A DNA stretch of 64,000 nt from Campylorhamphus procurvoides. Taxonomy: Eukaryota; Chordata; Aves; Passeriformes; Dendrocolaptidae. The translations under genes and the position numbers were made by a program. The notes below the pieces were generated by a model that saw only the letters and a list, made by a program, of their open reading frames with translations, was not told the origin of the DNA and did no database searches. How positions within the stretch are numbered: the stretch's first letter is position 1; every line of letters begins with the position of its first letter. Location of the stretch: contig WBMV01005072.1 in assembly GCA_013396655.1 (NCBI GenBank), forward strand, positions 946,686-1,010,685. Reading direction: 5' to 3'. Below are positions 38,941 through 52,383 of this stretch, one piece after another.

Positions 38941-40299
38941 TTAAAATTCCATGGTAAAGGTGTCTGACAGCTAAAAGTTGGGAACTGTTCCTTATGACAA
39001 AAATGTTCCTACATTGGAAATTGTCAAAGAGAATGATCATGTTTACATAACAAAGAAAAGCAAATTATAGAGTTAATGAGTTTCTGTTTGAATTCAGAGA
39101 ATCATAGAGTGACTTTCAAACTTTTTTTCAGCAAAAGTTGTTTCTTTGCATTTAAATAGAACAATGAAAGAAATTTTTTCAAAACTATTTCTATTAAAGA
39201 TTTAAAATGTTTCAATCTGAGATTTTGGGTTGAATGGCTTATTAATGATATCTGAACAAAAAGTAGAATGGTAAACTCTGGATGCTGATCAAGGACAGCA
39301 AATGCATCTCTTTTTCAGCTCTGTTTGGATTTCCCGGATTTCTTCCATGAGTTGCCATAGTTACCAGTTAATGGAGGAAGTTACCTGAGAGACAAGTAAG
39401 CAGCGTGTTTCTCTATCTGCCCTTCATGTATTGCTACATCTGCTCTGTTGGTATCCGGCCACCTTCAAGTTCTGGGCTCTGCTATGGGTACAACACCAAT
39501 TCACCCGACCGATATGCCAAAACTGGTTGTGTCTTAGGTAGTTTCTATGTGATAGGTTTATTTTGCCAAACTTATGCTTCATAAGCAAAGCACTATTGTG
39601 ACATGGTGGAATATAAAGTAGACTTACCCATGCAGAAATGTAGGTACAAAAGCAAGTCCATCTGCTCTGTTATTGTTGTCTGTGTGCTGTTTTCTCTGAT
39701 GCTTTCAGTCACTCTTCCTCTAAATATTGGCCTTAATACAAACTAATTTTTCACTTCCAGTGGGTTATAAGTGTTCAGAGAGATCAGCAACTCTAAATTC
39801 TTATGATTACTGACTTGAAAACGTTAAGATGCCATTTTCTGACTGGAAATTGTTTGGAGTGATTCTTTGTTATGTATGGTTTTATCATGTTTGTTTACTG
39901 TATAACCCAGGCATTTGGTTTTAAAAGTCCTTCTATACAGAAGCAGCTAACCCTGTATTTATTTTCATCTTCATCTGACTCTAGAAGCTGGTAAACACAA
40001 GGTATGTATTATACAGTCAATAGCAAAAGTGTACAGTCAGCTGAAAATTTCCTAACATAAACATTCCTTTAGATAAAAGTTCCTTTATATAGAATTCTAA
40101 TATTATTTTAATTCTATAATATCATTATTTTATTCATACATATTATGGTCTATCACATGGCATTTGTAAGAATCAGCTTGGGTCTTTAAGGGTAGATGAT
40201 TATGCTACTTTTTTACCTCAGCTTCCAAAACTTTGTATATAATTCTCCCAAATGCTTGTATTCTGCATGACAAAATTAAAGAACACAAGAATAATAGGC

Positions 40300-40410
40300 C
40301 TCCAAGGTGATTTACATGTATTGATTAATTGTCAACATTGAAATGCAGTAGGTTCTATTGCTACAGATGCTGAAAACAAAGACAGGAGATTGTAACCATT
40401 GGTTAAACAA
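40300..40410 (+). mobile_element. Probable MIR/L2-like retroposon remnant
   Basis: CCAAGGTGATTTACATGTAT, then ATTGATTAATTGTCAACA, GCAGTAGGTTCTATTGCTAC and AGATGCTGAAAACAAAGACA follow the order seen in MIR/L2-type elements: a GCTTTACA-like segment, an AGTAGGTACTATTATT-like segment and an ACAGATGAGGAAAC-like segment. It is old and diverged, and is assigned from recalled family pattern only. Confidence 0.45.
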
Positions 40411-42015
40411 CTTGATTATCAATTCTTTTTAGCAAAGAATTACGTTTTCTTGTTTTTACCAAAGGATAAAAACATTTAATAAAACATTTTGAAAGTTGTA
40501 CATAAATTTATTTAGTTTTGAAATTTCAAGACATATTAATTTTTTTACTTTATATTAATGTGTACCGTACAGTAAAACTGGGGGAAATACTAACTTTTGC
40601 AAGAGAATTCAAGATGTTCATTGGATAATAAGTGCTTGATGTTGGAGCAAATTAAATTAAAACCTTGCCACAGTATAACCCAACAGACAGACTGTAAAAG
40701 TGATAATGGCATAAAGAGAAATTATCCAATTAAATCTCAGTAAAAAAGTTAATTTTCTGTCATTATCAGTATACATTAAATATCCATCCTAAGCATAACA
40801 ACACTTCTAACAATGAAATCTCCCAGGAGACTACCTAACCCCTGAATGACAAAATTCCCTTCAGAACAAACAAAAAAATTATATCAGTGACTCCAAATGT
40901 CAAAACTACTTCAATATGGTGCTGCCTCCAAGTTTCAGTCCCAGACTATGAACAGGGCATCATATATCATATTATCCACATGTGGCATGTTAAGTACAGG
41001 TTAAGTAGCTCTGCTCTATAACAATCTGACCAACGCTGCTTGATTAGTGGTAGCAATTCATAATTATGGGACACTATTGTGTTTGTCTGAATATTTTATT
41101 CAAATTCAAAGTGATGATAGATTCAAGAATATCTGAATGGATGAATTTTTGGCATATATATAATTATACATATAAATACACTGTTGGTGTTTTTCCCTAA
41201 TAGGTACAATTTAGCACGTACTGACTCAGTAAGGTATTTGTCCCACTTATCCATCCTGACTAAAACATTGAGGAACTTTAATAGATTCTTCCTGTTGCTA
41301 CAATTACCTAATTTTGATCAAAGACAAAAAGACAGTATGTCACATCACAAGTGACACACAGAACACTAAATAATTAAGATATACAGGGAACTGAGCTAGA
41401 CAACTAATGAGTACAGAAGGAGGCTGACACCAGATATCTCTGAACCAGGAGAGAAACAGGTGGTAAAAATCTAAGTTTGCCTGTAGGCAAGAAAAGTAGT
41501 GTATTTGCTCAGAAAAAGAAAATTGAATAATTCAACCAGGATTTTTAAGATTGAGATCGCAGATGTGTGCATTTTGAAAAGGGAATGTGTACACCACCAT
41601 TATAAAAGTTAAGAATTTGTATACAGTAAAGATTTGTTCTCCAGCTTAATACACAATTATTACAGCTCACTAACAAGCTATTATGTATTTGTTCTTATGT
41701 ACAACTGCAATCATAACTGTATGACAGCACTTATGTGGGAGATTGAAATGCATTCTCCTGTATCAGTATTTATTCCTGACTCCGTTCAGAAATTGTTCTG
41801 TTCCATGTTCTCTTCCAGATCCTGACAATTCTGAGAGATTTTCCTGCTGTTAGAACAATAGAATGGATAATTACATTTCCTTTTCATCATTACCTCCTTC
41901 AGGATCAGGAAGCAGCCACGATCCCCAGTTATGAGAGCATATTTGGATGGAGAAGTAAGAATTACCAAATCAGCCATTTCTTTCTAGTGTCATAAAAATT
42001 GGGGGGGGCAGAGCA
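40411..42015. other. AT-rich unique DNA up to the assembly gap
   Basis: No gene was recognised. The last bases before the gap carry an eight-G homopolymer (42001-42008). Confidence 0.55.
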
Positions 42016-43014
42016 NNNNNNNNNNNNNNNNNNNNNNNNNNNNNNNNNNNNNNNNNNNNNNNNNNNNNNNNNNNNNNNNNNNNNNNNNNNNNNNNNNNNN
42101 NNNNNNNNNNNNNNNNNNNNNNNNNNNNNNNNNNNNNNNNNNNNNNNNNNNNNNNNNNNNNNNNNNNNNNNNNNNNNNNNNNNNNNNNNNNNNNNNNNNN
42201 NNNNNNNNNNNNNNNNNNNNNNNNNNNNNNNNNNNNNNNNNNNNNNNNNNNNNNNNNNNNNNNNNNNNNNNNNNNNNNNNNNNNNNNNNNNNNNNNNNNN
42301 NNNNNNNNNNNNNNNNNNNNNNNNNNNNNNNNNNNNNNNNNNNNNNNNNNNNNNNNNNNNNNNNNNNNNNNNNNNNNNNNNNNNNNNNNNNNNNNNNNNN
42401 NNNNNNNNNNNNNNNNNNNNNNNNNNNNNNNNNNNNNNNNNNNNNNNNNNNNNNNNNNNNNNNNNNNNNNNNNNNNNNNNNNNNNNNNNNNNNNNNNNNN
42501 NNNNNNNNNNNNNNNNNNNNNNNNNNNNNNNNNNNNNNNNNNNNNNNNNNNNNNNNNNNNNNNNNNNNNNNNNNNNNNNNNNNNNNNNNNNNNNNNNNNN
42601 NNNNNNNNNNNNNNNNNNNNNNNNNNNNNNNNNNNNNNNNNNNNNNNNNNNNNNNNNNNNNNNNNNNNNNNNNNNNNNNNNNNNNNNNNNNNNNNNNNNN
42701 NNNNNNNNNNNNNNNNNNNNNNNNNNNNNNNNNNNNNNNNNNNNNNNNNNNNNNNNNNNNNNNNNNNNNNNNNNNNNNNNNNNNNNNNNNNNNNNNNNNN
42801 NNNNNNNNNNNNNNNNNNNNNNNNNNNNNNNNNNNNNNNNNNNNNNNNNNNNNNNNNNNNNNNNNNNNNNNNNNNNNNNNNNNNNNNNNNNNNNNNNNNN
42901 NNNNNNNNNNNNNNNNNNNNNNNNNNNNNNNNNNNNNNNNNNNNNNNNNNNNNNNNNNNNNNNNNNNNNNNNNNNNNNNNNNNNNNNNNNNNNNNNNNNN
43001 NNNNNNNNNNNNNN
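42016..43014. other. Assembly gap (999 Ns)
   Basis: An unbroken run of N. Whatever lies here is unread. The open frame that spans it is an artefact of reading N as any residue. Confidence 0.99.
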
Positions 43015-44213
43015 CAGATGTCTTATAAAGACATCAAATAGTTAATTTCCAGTTGTTCAGAAAAGAAAGTGGCTCCCTGAGGCTTATATTGCAACTTGGT
43101 ATTTATTGAACTTTAAGCTACAACCAACAGGCTGGTTAATAACAATTCATGCAGCTGTCAATCTTTTTGACCAATGTCATCAATATTTCATGCTGCCAAA
43201 TAACAACAATTAAGAACCAGGGCTGGAAGAAGTACTCAGGGCAAAAGCGTTTCTAACACTATAATGAAATCGACGGTGTAGGAGAGACATTTCCAGTGGG
43301 CATTCAAAGAAAGGTTTTCCTGTGTTTTTCTTTTCAAAACAGTGTGAATCAGTGTTCCTTATTACACTCTCAAAGCAGTCATGCACCAGTTTCATAATCT
43401 TAACTCATAAAAATCAAACATATTTTTATGAAAACACATTAATTAGGTAAACTTGAATTTTAACCAGAATGTAACACTAAAGAGCCCATTTTTTAAGTGT
43501 TAGTTATCTACATTTTGATAAATGTTTCCATTAGTATTAGCTGAGATACTTGTCCTCTACACCAAATGAGTAAAAGCAACCAGTTCTATGAATTCTTTTA
43601 TAAAAACTTCATTTCAATGTTCATATTTCACATTAAATGACTATAATGACAGTTATTCTTCCAATCATAAACATAACCATAGACAAACACCATCATTCCA
43701 AATATTCACCCTTGCTCCTTCTTTCCCCAACTGTTATTGCTAATATGGTGTGGGACATCCCTTGGGTCAGCTGTCATGGCTGTGTTCCCTTCCAGCCTGC
43801 TGTGCATTCCCAGCCTCCTCACTGGTGGGGTGGGGTGAGAAGAAGAAAAGGCCTTGATGTTGTGTCAGCACTGCTCAGCAGTAGCTAAAACATCAATGTG
43901 CTATCAGCACTGGTTTGGTCACAAATCCAAAACACAGCATCCTAAAAACTGCTGCAAAGAAAATTAACTCTATTGCTGCCCAAACAGAACAGAACCAAAA
44001 TGTTTCCTGGTTATGAAAGTATGGGTCATAACTGTTGAATGTTTCTCTCTCATCTTTCAAATTTGAACTACAAAAAAGGAGGTTGTCTTATTATTTCCCA
44101 GCTGTCTTAGTGTTACTGTATGTGGATGACACATCAACACTTCAAATATTCTGTTAAGTTTTCAGTTAATAAACACCAGCTAGTTGATTTCATCTTCTAG
44201 GAGAGTAAAATAT

Positions 44214-44273
44214 TAAAAAAACCCCAAACAAACAAACAGAAAAAAAACAACAACAAAAAACCCCCCACAAAAG
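44214..44273. repeat. A/C-rich low-complexity tract
   Basis: A7CCCC, then (AAAC)n, then an A8 run, AAC units and A6CCCCCCAC. It is the longest member of the recurring A/C tracts of this window. Confidence 0.65.
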
Positions 44274-45273
44274 TATTAAAAAAGGTATTAGCTGTCCCAG
44301 GGTACAGCTAAGGTACTATTCCTTGATAGTGAATCCTGGTATTTGTGCTGAAATAAGTTAAGACAATCTTGCCAAGGACAGGTATGTTCCAGCTTTATAT
44401 CACTTGATGGGGTAGTTTTATTGAACAAGCAAATGGAGAAAGAACATGAACGTATGTAGTAGGCCAGCATATAATTTAGGCTACAAAGCCAAGCTTTTTC
44501 ACTAATAACATTATGAACGTTTCGATAAGTATGCTATTTACACTTCCATTCTGTCTACAGAATATACCAGCATTTCAGAATCTCTTTTGGGCTATCTTGC
44601 ATCAAGAAAAGGCACAATGCATGGTACATTAAACCAAACTGTTGATGAACTGGATCAGCAAAGTATATGATTTTCTCTCTGGAGCTGAAGACTAAAAGCT
44701 AAAACTTACTAACTAGCACTGCATAGTTTTATACTAAATATTCTGTTACTTGCTGTAGGGCAGAAGAAGGTTTCTCTGTATGAGCAGAATGTGTTGGGAG
44801 ATTAAAGGTAATTTGTCTGCCCACACAGACTTCAAATTCAATAGAAATTGCCTCTTATTGCGGAGCAGCCAGAGCTAGAAGAAGGGAAACCCAAACAAAT
44901 CTGTTTTCTGACATAGATTTGAAAAAGTTTGGAAAAATATTAGGTTTCATTATTAAGAAATGTGCAGGGTCTAAGCAATATATGTATTTGCAAACAGAAA
45001 ATCTACAAAAAAAGCCCCTCTGATTTATAATTATAAAATGGAACTGAGAGTTTTCATCTCCTGGTGCTTTATAAAAGCAATCTGATAAAGATTATTTCCC
45101 TGTTACATGTAAAGTAAAGGCTGCTTTATATTTGCTTGGATTGGTTTCAATTTATAAATTATGCCAAAAGGAAAGTCCTCCATAAGAACTAAGATGACAG
45201 TTTCTGGAAGGCTAAGGAAAAACAAAACCATTTCCCCAGTCTGGGGAATACAGGATATTTTATGGGAACATAG

Positions 45274-45312
45274 CTTTTCAATCCCTTTACCTTTTCAATC
45301 CCTTTACCTTTT
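45274..45312 (+). repeat. 17-bp tandem repeat, two and a third copies
   Basis: The unit CTTTTCAATCCCTTTAC occurs twice without a mismatch (45274-45290, 45291-45307), with CTTTT of a third. Perfect identity implies a recent local duplication or slippage. Confidence 0.85.
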
Positions 45313-48255
45313 CTCTGATTCTCCCAAACATTTTTCTGATCCCTATGCAATCCTGTTCTCCTCAAAAAGTTTAGAAAACAGATACTAGTTGTTCAGATTT
45401 CCAAAGGCTCAACTCTTGTATAATTAAGATTTTAAGTTGCCATCACTGAAATGATACTACCTTTAGGAGGAGCTTGATCATATCAGGAATTACATCATTT
45501 TGTTCAAGTGTCATTGATTTTATTACTTTTTCTATTTGTCTGTGGTAGAACTTGGAATTATTTAAACAAGAGATCTTCTGTACATTTCACGTCCATGTTG
45601 GGCCCCATCTCTCCAGTACTGAAAAAATGATCAAAGAAATTCTTATAATTAAAAATAAAGGCACACACTGATTCTTAAATATATGATTTACAAAATAATA
45701 GCCTCAGGATATAGGACCACAGTGAGCCTGGAAGACTGTGCCATTGTACAGTACAATGTCTCTAATTAAGAAAACAACTGAAGGGTACAAGTACAGAAGA
45801 ACCTTTTGTATCTTCCCAGTCACCCAGTTTAAGTTGAATCATCTCTGAGCCATAAGATCTACTCTTCTCCTAAATTCACATGGCTACGGAGGATCTTGAT
45901 CTGCTTGAAATAAGTGGCAATGTCCCATTCATACCAGCATACCCAAGGCTTTGTTTGGGCACTACGAGGAGGTCTGGGGTCTCTATAGTGTACTCATGGC
46001 TGAGAAATTATCTGCCTTCTCAGAGTGTTTTAACTCACCTGAAGCAAGGCCCCTACACACATCAGCCTCTGTGTTTTGGTATTCCCAGAGAAAAGCTCTC
46101 TGAGATACTCATCTCTCAAAGGAAAGACTCTTACAACATGGGGAAGATGCATCCTCCCATGATCAAGAAGCTACCTGCATGGACAAAGATAACATTAACT
46201 GTCTTTAAAACAATCAAGACCTTAAATTGTTCTGAATAGTCATTGCTATTTTGACAGAAATGTTGACTGGCTTAAGTGCAATTACTATGCTCAGTTTTTC
46301 AGGACTATATCTAACCTCCAGGTAACAGACTCTGATAAAAGAATTCTTTAGCATTTAGGTTACTACAATTTGCCTACACTTTCTTCACCTATTTTTTATT
46401 ATTTTCTTCCATATCTTCCTCTCTTTTTCTGAGCTACTGCCTGGATCTGGACAACTTGTTAGAGACAAAGAATGGCCTGAAATCTCTATAGCATGTGTAA
46501 ATAATTTCACAGGAGTTTTTTCTCATTCAGTTGATGTAAGCAATATCTTCCTCTGCCCATGTACCTAACAAATGTAATGCAAAATGGTTCTTTTCCTAGA
46601 AAGGACATTATCATAATAAACCAATTCTTGCTAATTTATATTTTTACAAAGCCATCTCTTCTGGATGACCCTGTGGCTGCTGAATATTACAGTGAAGTTG
46701 GTACATGCTGTTAAAAATATTGCTCTATTTTGCCTTTAGCAATCATGCAGCAAAATATTTCTCAGCATGAAAACGAAATGATAAAGATAAGGCAGTTAAT
46801 AATTGCAAGATATGCTACTGTATCTCCTGTTATTAAAATGAGTAACATGAGAAGATTTGGAATACATATCCTTAATTATTTTTGTCTGTCTGTTGAGGAA
46901 ATCGAGAACTAATGTAAAAAAAAAATCACAAAATCAGTTTTTATCTTACAGAATTCTCTTTTTTTTTTTTCTTCAGGGCTTTTTCCCTGCACCAAAGATC
47001 TCTAATTCCAATTATGTTTTTAAGTATTTTTATCAATTATTTAGACAAAGTTAACATATGCCACTGCAAATATTGGGAAGTTTAGTGTAATTACGTTTAT
47101 ATTTTTCATAGGTACCCCCTAAAAATGGCTTCTCTTAGACATAAAAACTTTGTGTATTGTACCCTCAGCACTGTTGTCTATCCCTCCCACAGCTTCTCTT
47201 CCAATGATATCTTGAGATAATGATGAAGAAAGTACACAAACCAGAGGAAAAAAATAAAATCCTTCAGAAAACAGCTGCCTGATTTAAGAATACGATTATT
47301 GCACTCACTCACTTACTACAAGTTAACGCAGCCCAGATAGAATTAGGCAATGTATCAAGTACTTAAGAATAGAATTAAAAGTTATTGTTCATTTCCTCAT
47401 CTAATTGTAAGGCTTGATCACTTAGTAAATTCTACAAAACTTTTGTACATTTGTTGAATATGAAATAGAAGATTTACCTTTGTAATGTATACCAGAACAC
47501 TACTCCAGAAACTCCCATAACTTCTGCTTTTAATTATCGCAAAAGTAAAAAAGGATAAACTGTATGTAAATCTATTTAACCACAGAGATAAAGAACTTTC
47601 ACAGTTATGGCTTGAAGGGGCTGCTCTGTCTTCTAATTCAATATGTGTTGTATTTAATCAAAACTGGGTTAATATATGATATATTAAAATATAATATATG
47701 CCTTTATGGGACCCTAAATGGCATGAGCTAGAAAGTGCCCAGATTCAAGACAATGTGCTTGCTGAAGTGGTTCGATTATAGTGTTCTTCAGGCGGGATAA
47801 GCTTTCTGCTTCCAGGAGTGTGTCCACCTACAGTGTTGCTACCGGCTTTCCACAGCCTATTCTCCAGGGTTCACCTACACTCAGCCTTTTTTAATAACAG
47901 TAAGAAATCCCGGACCTAGTAGAGATCCCTGTTTCAGCCACAGAAAGAACAAAAGTGAGGAGGCTTCAGCTTGGCTGCTGGACCACTGTTTTTTTTACAA
48001 AATCTTCACTAACTGTTTGAACATTAGCAGACTAATGAAAATGCTCTAGGATAAGTCACATGTATTCCTTATGCCCAGCACATATATTCTGAGGGATATT
48101 TATGGCATCATAGCTACTCCAAATCCAGAGATTTTTAAATAACTGTATTTCCAAGGAGACAGAATTTTTTGATGTCTTCATTTTATTTAGAAAATGAAAC
48201 AGTGCATCAGGACTTCAAAGAGAACTTGACAATCCATAACATAAATAAATAAAGG

Positions 48256-48304
48256 AATCACAGGATGGATTGATTTGGAAGAGACCTTAAAGATCCTCTA
48301 GTAG
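48256..48304 (-). mobile_element. CR1 LINE, short 3' end fragment
   Basis: AATCACAGGATGGATTGATT followed by GGAAGAGACCTTAAAGATCC and TCTAGT is the reverse complement of a CR1 3' terminus. Only about 50 bp are recognisable. Confidence 0.7.
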
Positions 48305-49591
48305 TAATAAAGTAAATTTCTCTGAGAATCTTTATTTTCTCCTTCTTTGAGCCGAAAGCTTTTTGTCTAATTTTGCTTTTAAAATATGGTTACTGTAGCT
48401 AAGTCACTGAAATTGTATAAAATGGCTGAGGTCCTATCAGTTTGCCTGATGAAATGCATCACTGAGACCTCATCTGACAGCTTCAGTGATTCTGGAATAC
48501 TTGCTCTATGGCTTGTCATAAGTAACTTGGAAAGAGTTGTGTATTGTCGTGCTCTGATTTCATGTTATATGAGTATTCAGATTTTAAACATCATAAAGCT
48601 TTAAGCAACAGAAACATCAGAGACTTTTTTTTGTAACATTAAAAGGCTTAAATTAATGAAGATAAAAAAGCCCTTGTCCTTACAGAAAATCCATTCCTCT
48701 GAAGGTTTTACTGAACAATAATAAGATGTTGCAAATTTATGTGCCATAAATATAGTTTCAGCATATATAACTCTCCTTGCCATCTATTATGTTCTCGTAG
48801 GGAGGACCTATTGTTTAATTATGTTATCAAATTTTAGTAGCTAATTTCTTTAGCTCGCAACACAGGTTGCATCACAATATATTTCTTTTGTTATTAGTGA
48901 AAGAAAAATCTGCAGTAGTGGCCAAACCTTTTCAGCAAACACTTTTTCATCTATTTTAAGCTGGTTTAGCATCTAGGTTTAAAGTGTTAGGATCTCCACA
49001 GGGAATAGTAACTAGTTAGTCAGTGAATTCAAAGTAGTAAAAAATTACTGCTGAAAGGGACTCAAAAAGTCTATTTTTCTATTTCTTTGCACTCAGACAG
49101 GATCTATATTATTGGCAAGAGATGTTTGCCTAATGTAATCTTAAAATACTCCAGTTCTGAAAATTCAAAAATCCCTAAATTAGGGGGATTAAAAATTACA
49201 GAAAATTTTATTTAAAGCATTAAAGAAATAAATATCTTCACAAAGGCAGTCAAATGTTCTTTCCTTTGGAAGCTTCTCTGGTAGAATATCCTGAGCTGGA
49301 ATGGAACCACAAAGGACAGATGGGACCAAGTCTACATTGAAGTCTGAAGATGATAACCCAGAAAATTAGTAAGTACTTATCTCCTTTTTTCTGAATTTAT
49401 CACTGCAGTTTACAATCCAGCCACAACTCAACCTAAGTTAATGTTTTAGTTTCCAAGACTGTACTTTTTTTGATTTTTTTCTTCAGTTAGCGAAATTATT
49501 TGAATATAAAAAAAAATTTGGATTTTTTTTTCTCACAGCGAAAGTCTATATTGTAAGTAACCTAGCAAAATATCTTTTTTTTTTTTTAACA
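48305..49591. other. AT-rich unique DNA, no gene seen
   Basis: No gene or transposon was recognised. T-runs occur near 49525-49540 and 49574-49587. Confidence 0.5.
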
Positions 49592-49820
49592 AATCATAGA
49601 AAATTCATCTTGAAAGGATCTGGGAAAGTTAATTAATTCTCCCTGCTGAAGGAGGATCAGCTGTTCCTCTGTAATTTCTGACAGACTTTCCTACTTTATT
49701 TTACTAAGTAACCATGTCAGAAAGTTCACAGCCTCCTGAGCAAACCTCTCCCATGTATAGGTTTGGGAGTTTGTTCTCATGTTTAACCTAAATCCTCTCT
49801 TATAGAGTTTAAGTCAGTTT
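49592..49820 (-). mobile_element. Old CR1 LINE fragment
   Basis: Plus-strand motifs in CR1 antisense order are AATCATAGAAAATTC, CTTGAAAGGATCT, a CCCTGCTGAAGGAGG segment, CACAGCCTCCTGAGCAA, then TTCTCATGTTTAACCTAAAT with CCTCTCTTATAGAGTTTAAG. This tracks a CR1 3' region read backwards. Divergence is high, so the outer limits are approximate. Confidence 0.6.
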
Positions 49821-51114
49821 AAATATGGTGAGCTGATACTCTTGCCATTAGTGTGGACTGCGTGTCTTTTGTGCTGGGAAATCCCTCAGGCTTGCAGTAT
49901 GAGAGGGCTAAGGAGAGTACAGACTTTCTTTGGCTGCTCAAATAAAAAATAAAGAGGTTTGCTGTTCATTAATGAAGAATTACACTTCTTTTCATGAAGT
50001 CTAGTAATTTATATTGTACTTTTGTTCTCCTTCACTATAGGCCATGCAAAAATAAGAGAGGGGTTTTTGGGGATGAGTAGGTTAATTAGTTTTCACATAA
50101 ACATTTTATAGCTACCACCTATGGCCCTTGTAAAGAACAAAAATGGATTCATTATAATAAACAGACTTGTGGTTTTAAAACTAATTCTTAGTAATTAGAG
50201 TAGATGTACTGAGCCAGAATAACTCAGTCTGCCACTGTCTTTTTCTGAGTCTGGGAAAACTTCCACTTTCTGCAGTAGGCAACTGCTTTTTGGGTCTTTC
50301 TGGAATGTACACATCTTTATATGCAGGGACAGAGAGGGTGTTATAGAAAATTGTGGAAGAGCTGTTGGACTACCTGCCTGTCATGCAAATAGTCCAACCC
50401 CAAAACATCTTTTACCAACAGTCCTCAGATTTGTGTCTGCATCTTGGACAGTCCCATGCCCCATGATTCCTCCCTTTTTTTAAGGAAGAAGAGGGAGCAA
50501 AGAGGATGGTTGCTGGATTCTTGGATCCAAATCATCCACTGAGTATGTCTGTGTGGATCTTACCCCCATTTTTGGTATTTTAAGTGATTGATGTTTGACA
50601 GTGAATCTAAGCAGTTTCTACTGTATCTTTGACAGGAAGGAACACCTTTCTTACCATCAGGGAGTAACTTAAGGAAGAAGGATTTTTTTTTTTAAATTGA
50701 TCTCAAACAGGAGGTTTTGGAACCCAAAGTTTCAGATCCATTCAATTAACAAAGCATCACATTTAGCAAAGGTTGTTGTACAGAAATTATCTCCTTCCAA
50801 AAAAGTCCAGGCCTGAAGGTTATGGTTTTCTGAGCCGTACTTTGTCCACAGTCTGGAGAGCAGGTCTATGTGAGGAATATCCTCAGCAGCACTGAAATGA
50901 TTCTTTAAGTAACTGCAATAAAAGCTTGTACTTTAAATTTTCACTTGTTTACCAAGCTTACCAAAGGCTTCTACTTTGAGTCAAGCCGCCAAGGAATCAT
51001 CAAAAATAAACAAAATCTAGAACACAAACTCTATTTAGTACTACCTAAATGGGAAGCAGGGAATTATCTTCTCCCCTCACACCATGCTGTCCTTAATTTT
51101 TTTGTTTGGTTCTG

Positions 51115-51144
51115 TTTTGTTTGTTTGTTTGTTTGTTTGTTTGT
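51115..51144. repeat. (TTTG)n microsatellite
   Basis: About seven tandem TTTG units are followed by GGGGG and TTTTT. It makes a Cys/Leu/Phe-Val run in the overlapping open frame, which is therefore an artefact. Confidence 0.85.
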
Positions 51145-52383
51145 GGGGGTTTTTGACTGTCCTTTTTTGTGGGAGCATTTGCTCTCCATTAGGAAAAGAC
51201 CTGACTACACACTCTTGGGTGCCTTCAGCAACTCCGGCTCTAGTCCTTTAGAAATGAGATTTCCTGGTCATTGATGACTCATAAAATAGAATCCCTGTGG
51301 GGTTAATGGAAAAATAATTTGATATATTAAGAAACACATGAGATAGAAGCAATTAGTGTCAGTTCCTCAAACTTTTTTCTACCTATCTCAGTGCTTGACT
51401 TAACCCAAGTATGTCAGTCTGTTCAGCAGCAGTGTCTCAGTTATTTACGAGTCAAAAAATAATAATGTCATGTAGAACAGGCCACAATAAATATTACTTA
51501 TCCTAGTGATTCTGCAGAGTCCTCTTAAGGACAGAAAAAAGGTTAGGTGACATAAATAAAAATTTGGCTGTCATTTCCTTATCCTATATTTCCATGATTT
51601 ATTAATTGTGATAAAATGTAGGCTCATCTAAATTATATCCCTAAGAGTGGCCACAGCAGGATGGGTGAGGTGAGCCCTTCCTGGGCAGAGGCAAGGAAGA
51701 AAACACAAATGCTACTCAGGGCAAAATCAAAGGAAGAGCATGAGAGATTCCTCCTAAGCCCTACAGTTTTTCAGTAAAAATGCCTGAATGATGAAGGAGT
51801 TTCCTCTGACAATTTAGGATGGAATTTCTTTATTATCCTCTTACGTCTCAGTGATTATCCATTATTTTGGGTATGACCAGACCAGAATATATGAGTGTTT
51901 CCCAATCCATTTCAGGGCAACAAAATTATCCCAAATTGCCTCTCTGGGCAGTTCAAACTGAAAAGTCTGAATTTGCAGACTGGGAGCATGATGAGCTCTG
52001 CAGATCAGCAATGGCATCCAGTTAACTCCTTAAATAATTCTGCTTAGATCCACCACAGGTGATCAAGCTGTACTGTCACCACTAATTTTGCCATGCAATG
52101 CCAGAAATGAACATCCAGAGTAAATCAGGCAGCTTTCTGTCCATCCTCAACATGTTTCTTTACAGTAGGATTGACATGTTTCTCTCTTATTGTTTTAGGG
52201 CCTGAAGAGCCTCCATTTGCTTTCAGAATTTTCCATGAATGTTTCCATGAAAGGTTATTTGTCATCTTCCAAAATATTATGTATGATCAAGAATAAAAAA
52301 AAAATCCATATTTTTGAAACATTGTGTGCTACATTATAGTCTTGAATGTGTTTCAAATTGTTTGTTTGAACTATCATGGATAC

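Larger units (their letters stand above)
29573..40299. other. AT-rich unique DNA, no gene seen
   Basis: No gene was recognised across about 10.7 kb. Items noted are a G-rich purine tract (30711-30735), a 16-bp perfect palindrome (31189-31204), an 11-bp tandem pair of TGTTTGAGATC-type units (about 33277-33300), a (TA)n tract (about 37418-37432), and an AT inverted repeat (38854-38872). A GC-richer stretch at 37490-37930 has no recognised origin. Open frames are all under 80 codons. Confidence 0.55.
43015..48255. other. AT-rich unique DNA, no gene seen
   Basis: The first bases right of the gap form a hairpin (ATGTCTT-ATA-AAGACAT, 43018-43034). No exon was identified. The longest ATG frame (45880-46239, 119 codons, plus) lies in AT-rich DNA, has no recognised domain, and one of this length is expected by chance in 64 kb at this composition. 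An AT inverted repeat with 9-bp arms lies at 47669-47687. Confidence 0.5.

Noticed and set aside
41999..43045. 348-codon open frame, the longest in the window
   Set aside because: It is almost entirely the N gap read as unknown residues.
45880..46239. 119-codon plus-strand frame with ATG
   Set aside because: A rough estimate (stop chance about 7% per codon, about 2400 ATGs in six frames) predicts about one such frame by chance. No domain, and a weak start context.
50835..50890. CR1-like wording on the plus strand
   Set aside because: Only a short and poor match to the CR1 interior; no 3' terminus follows.
50945..51274. 109-codon plus-strand frame with a Cys/Leu/Phe/Val run
   Set aside because: The run is encoded by the (TTTG)n microsatellite; nothing else in it is recognisable.
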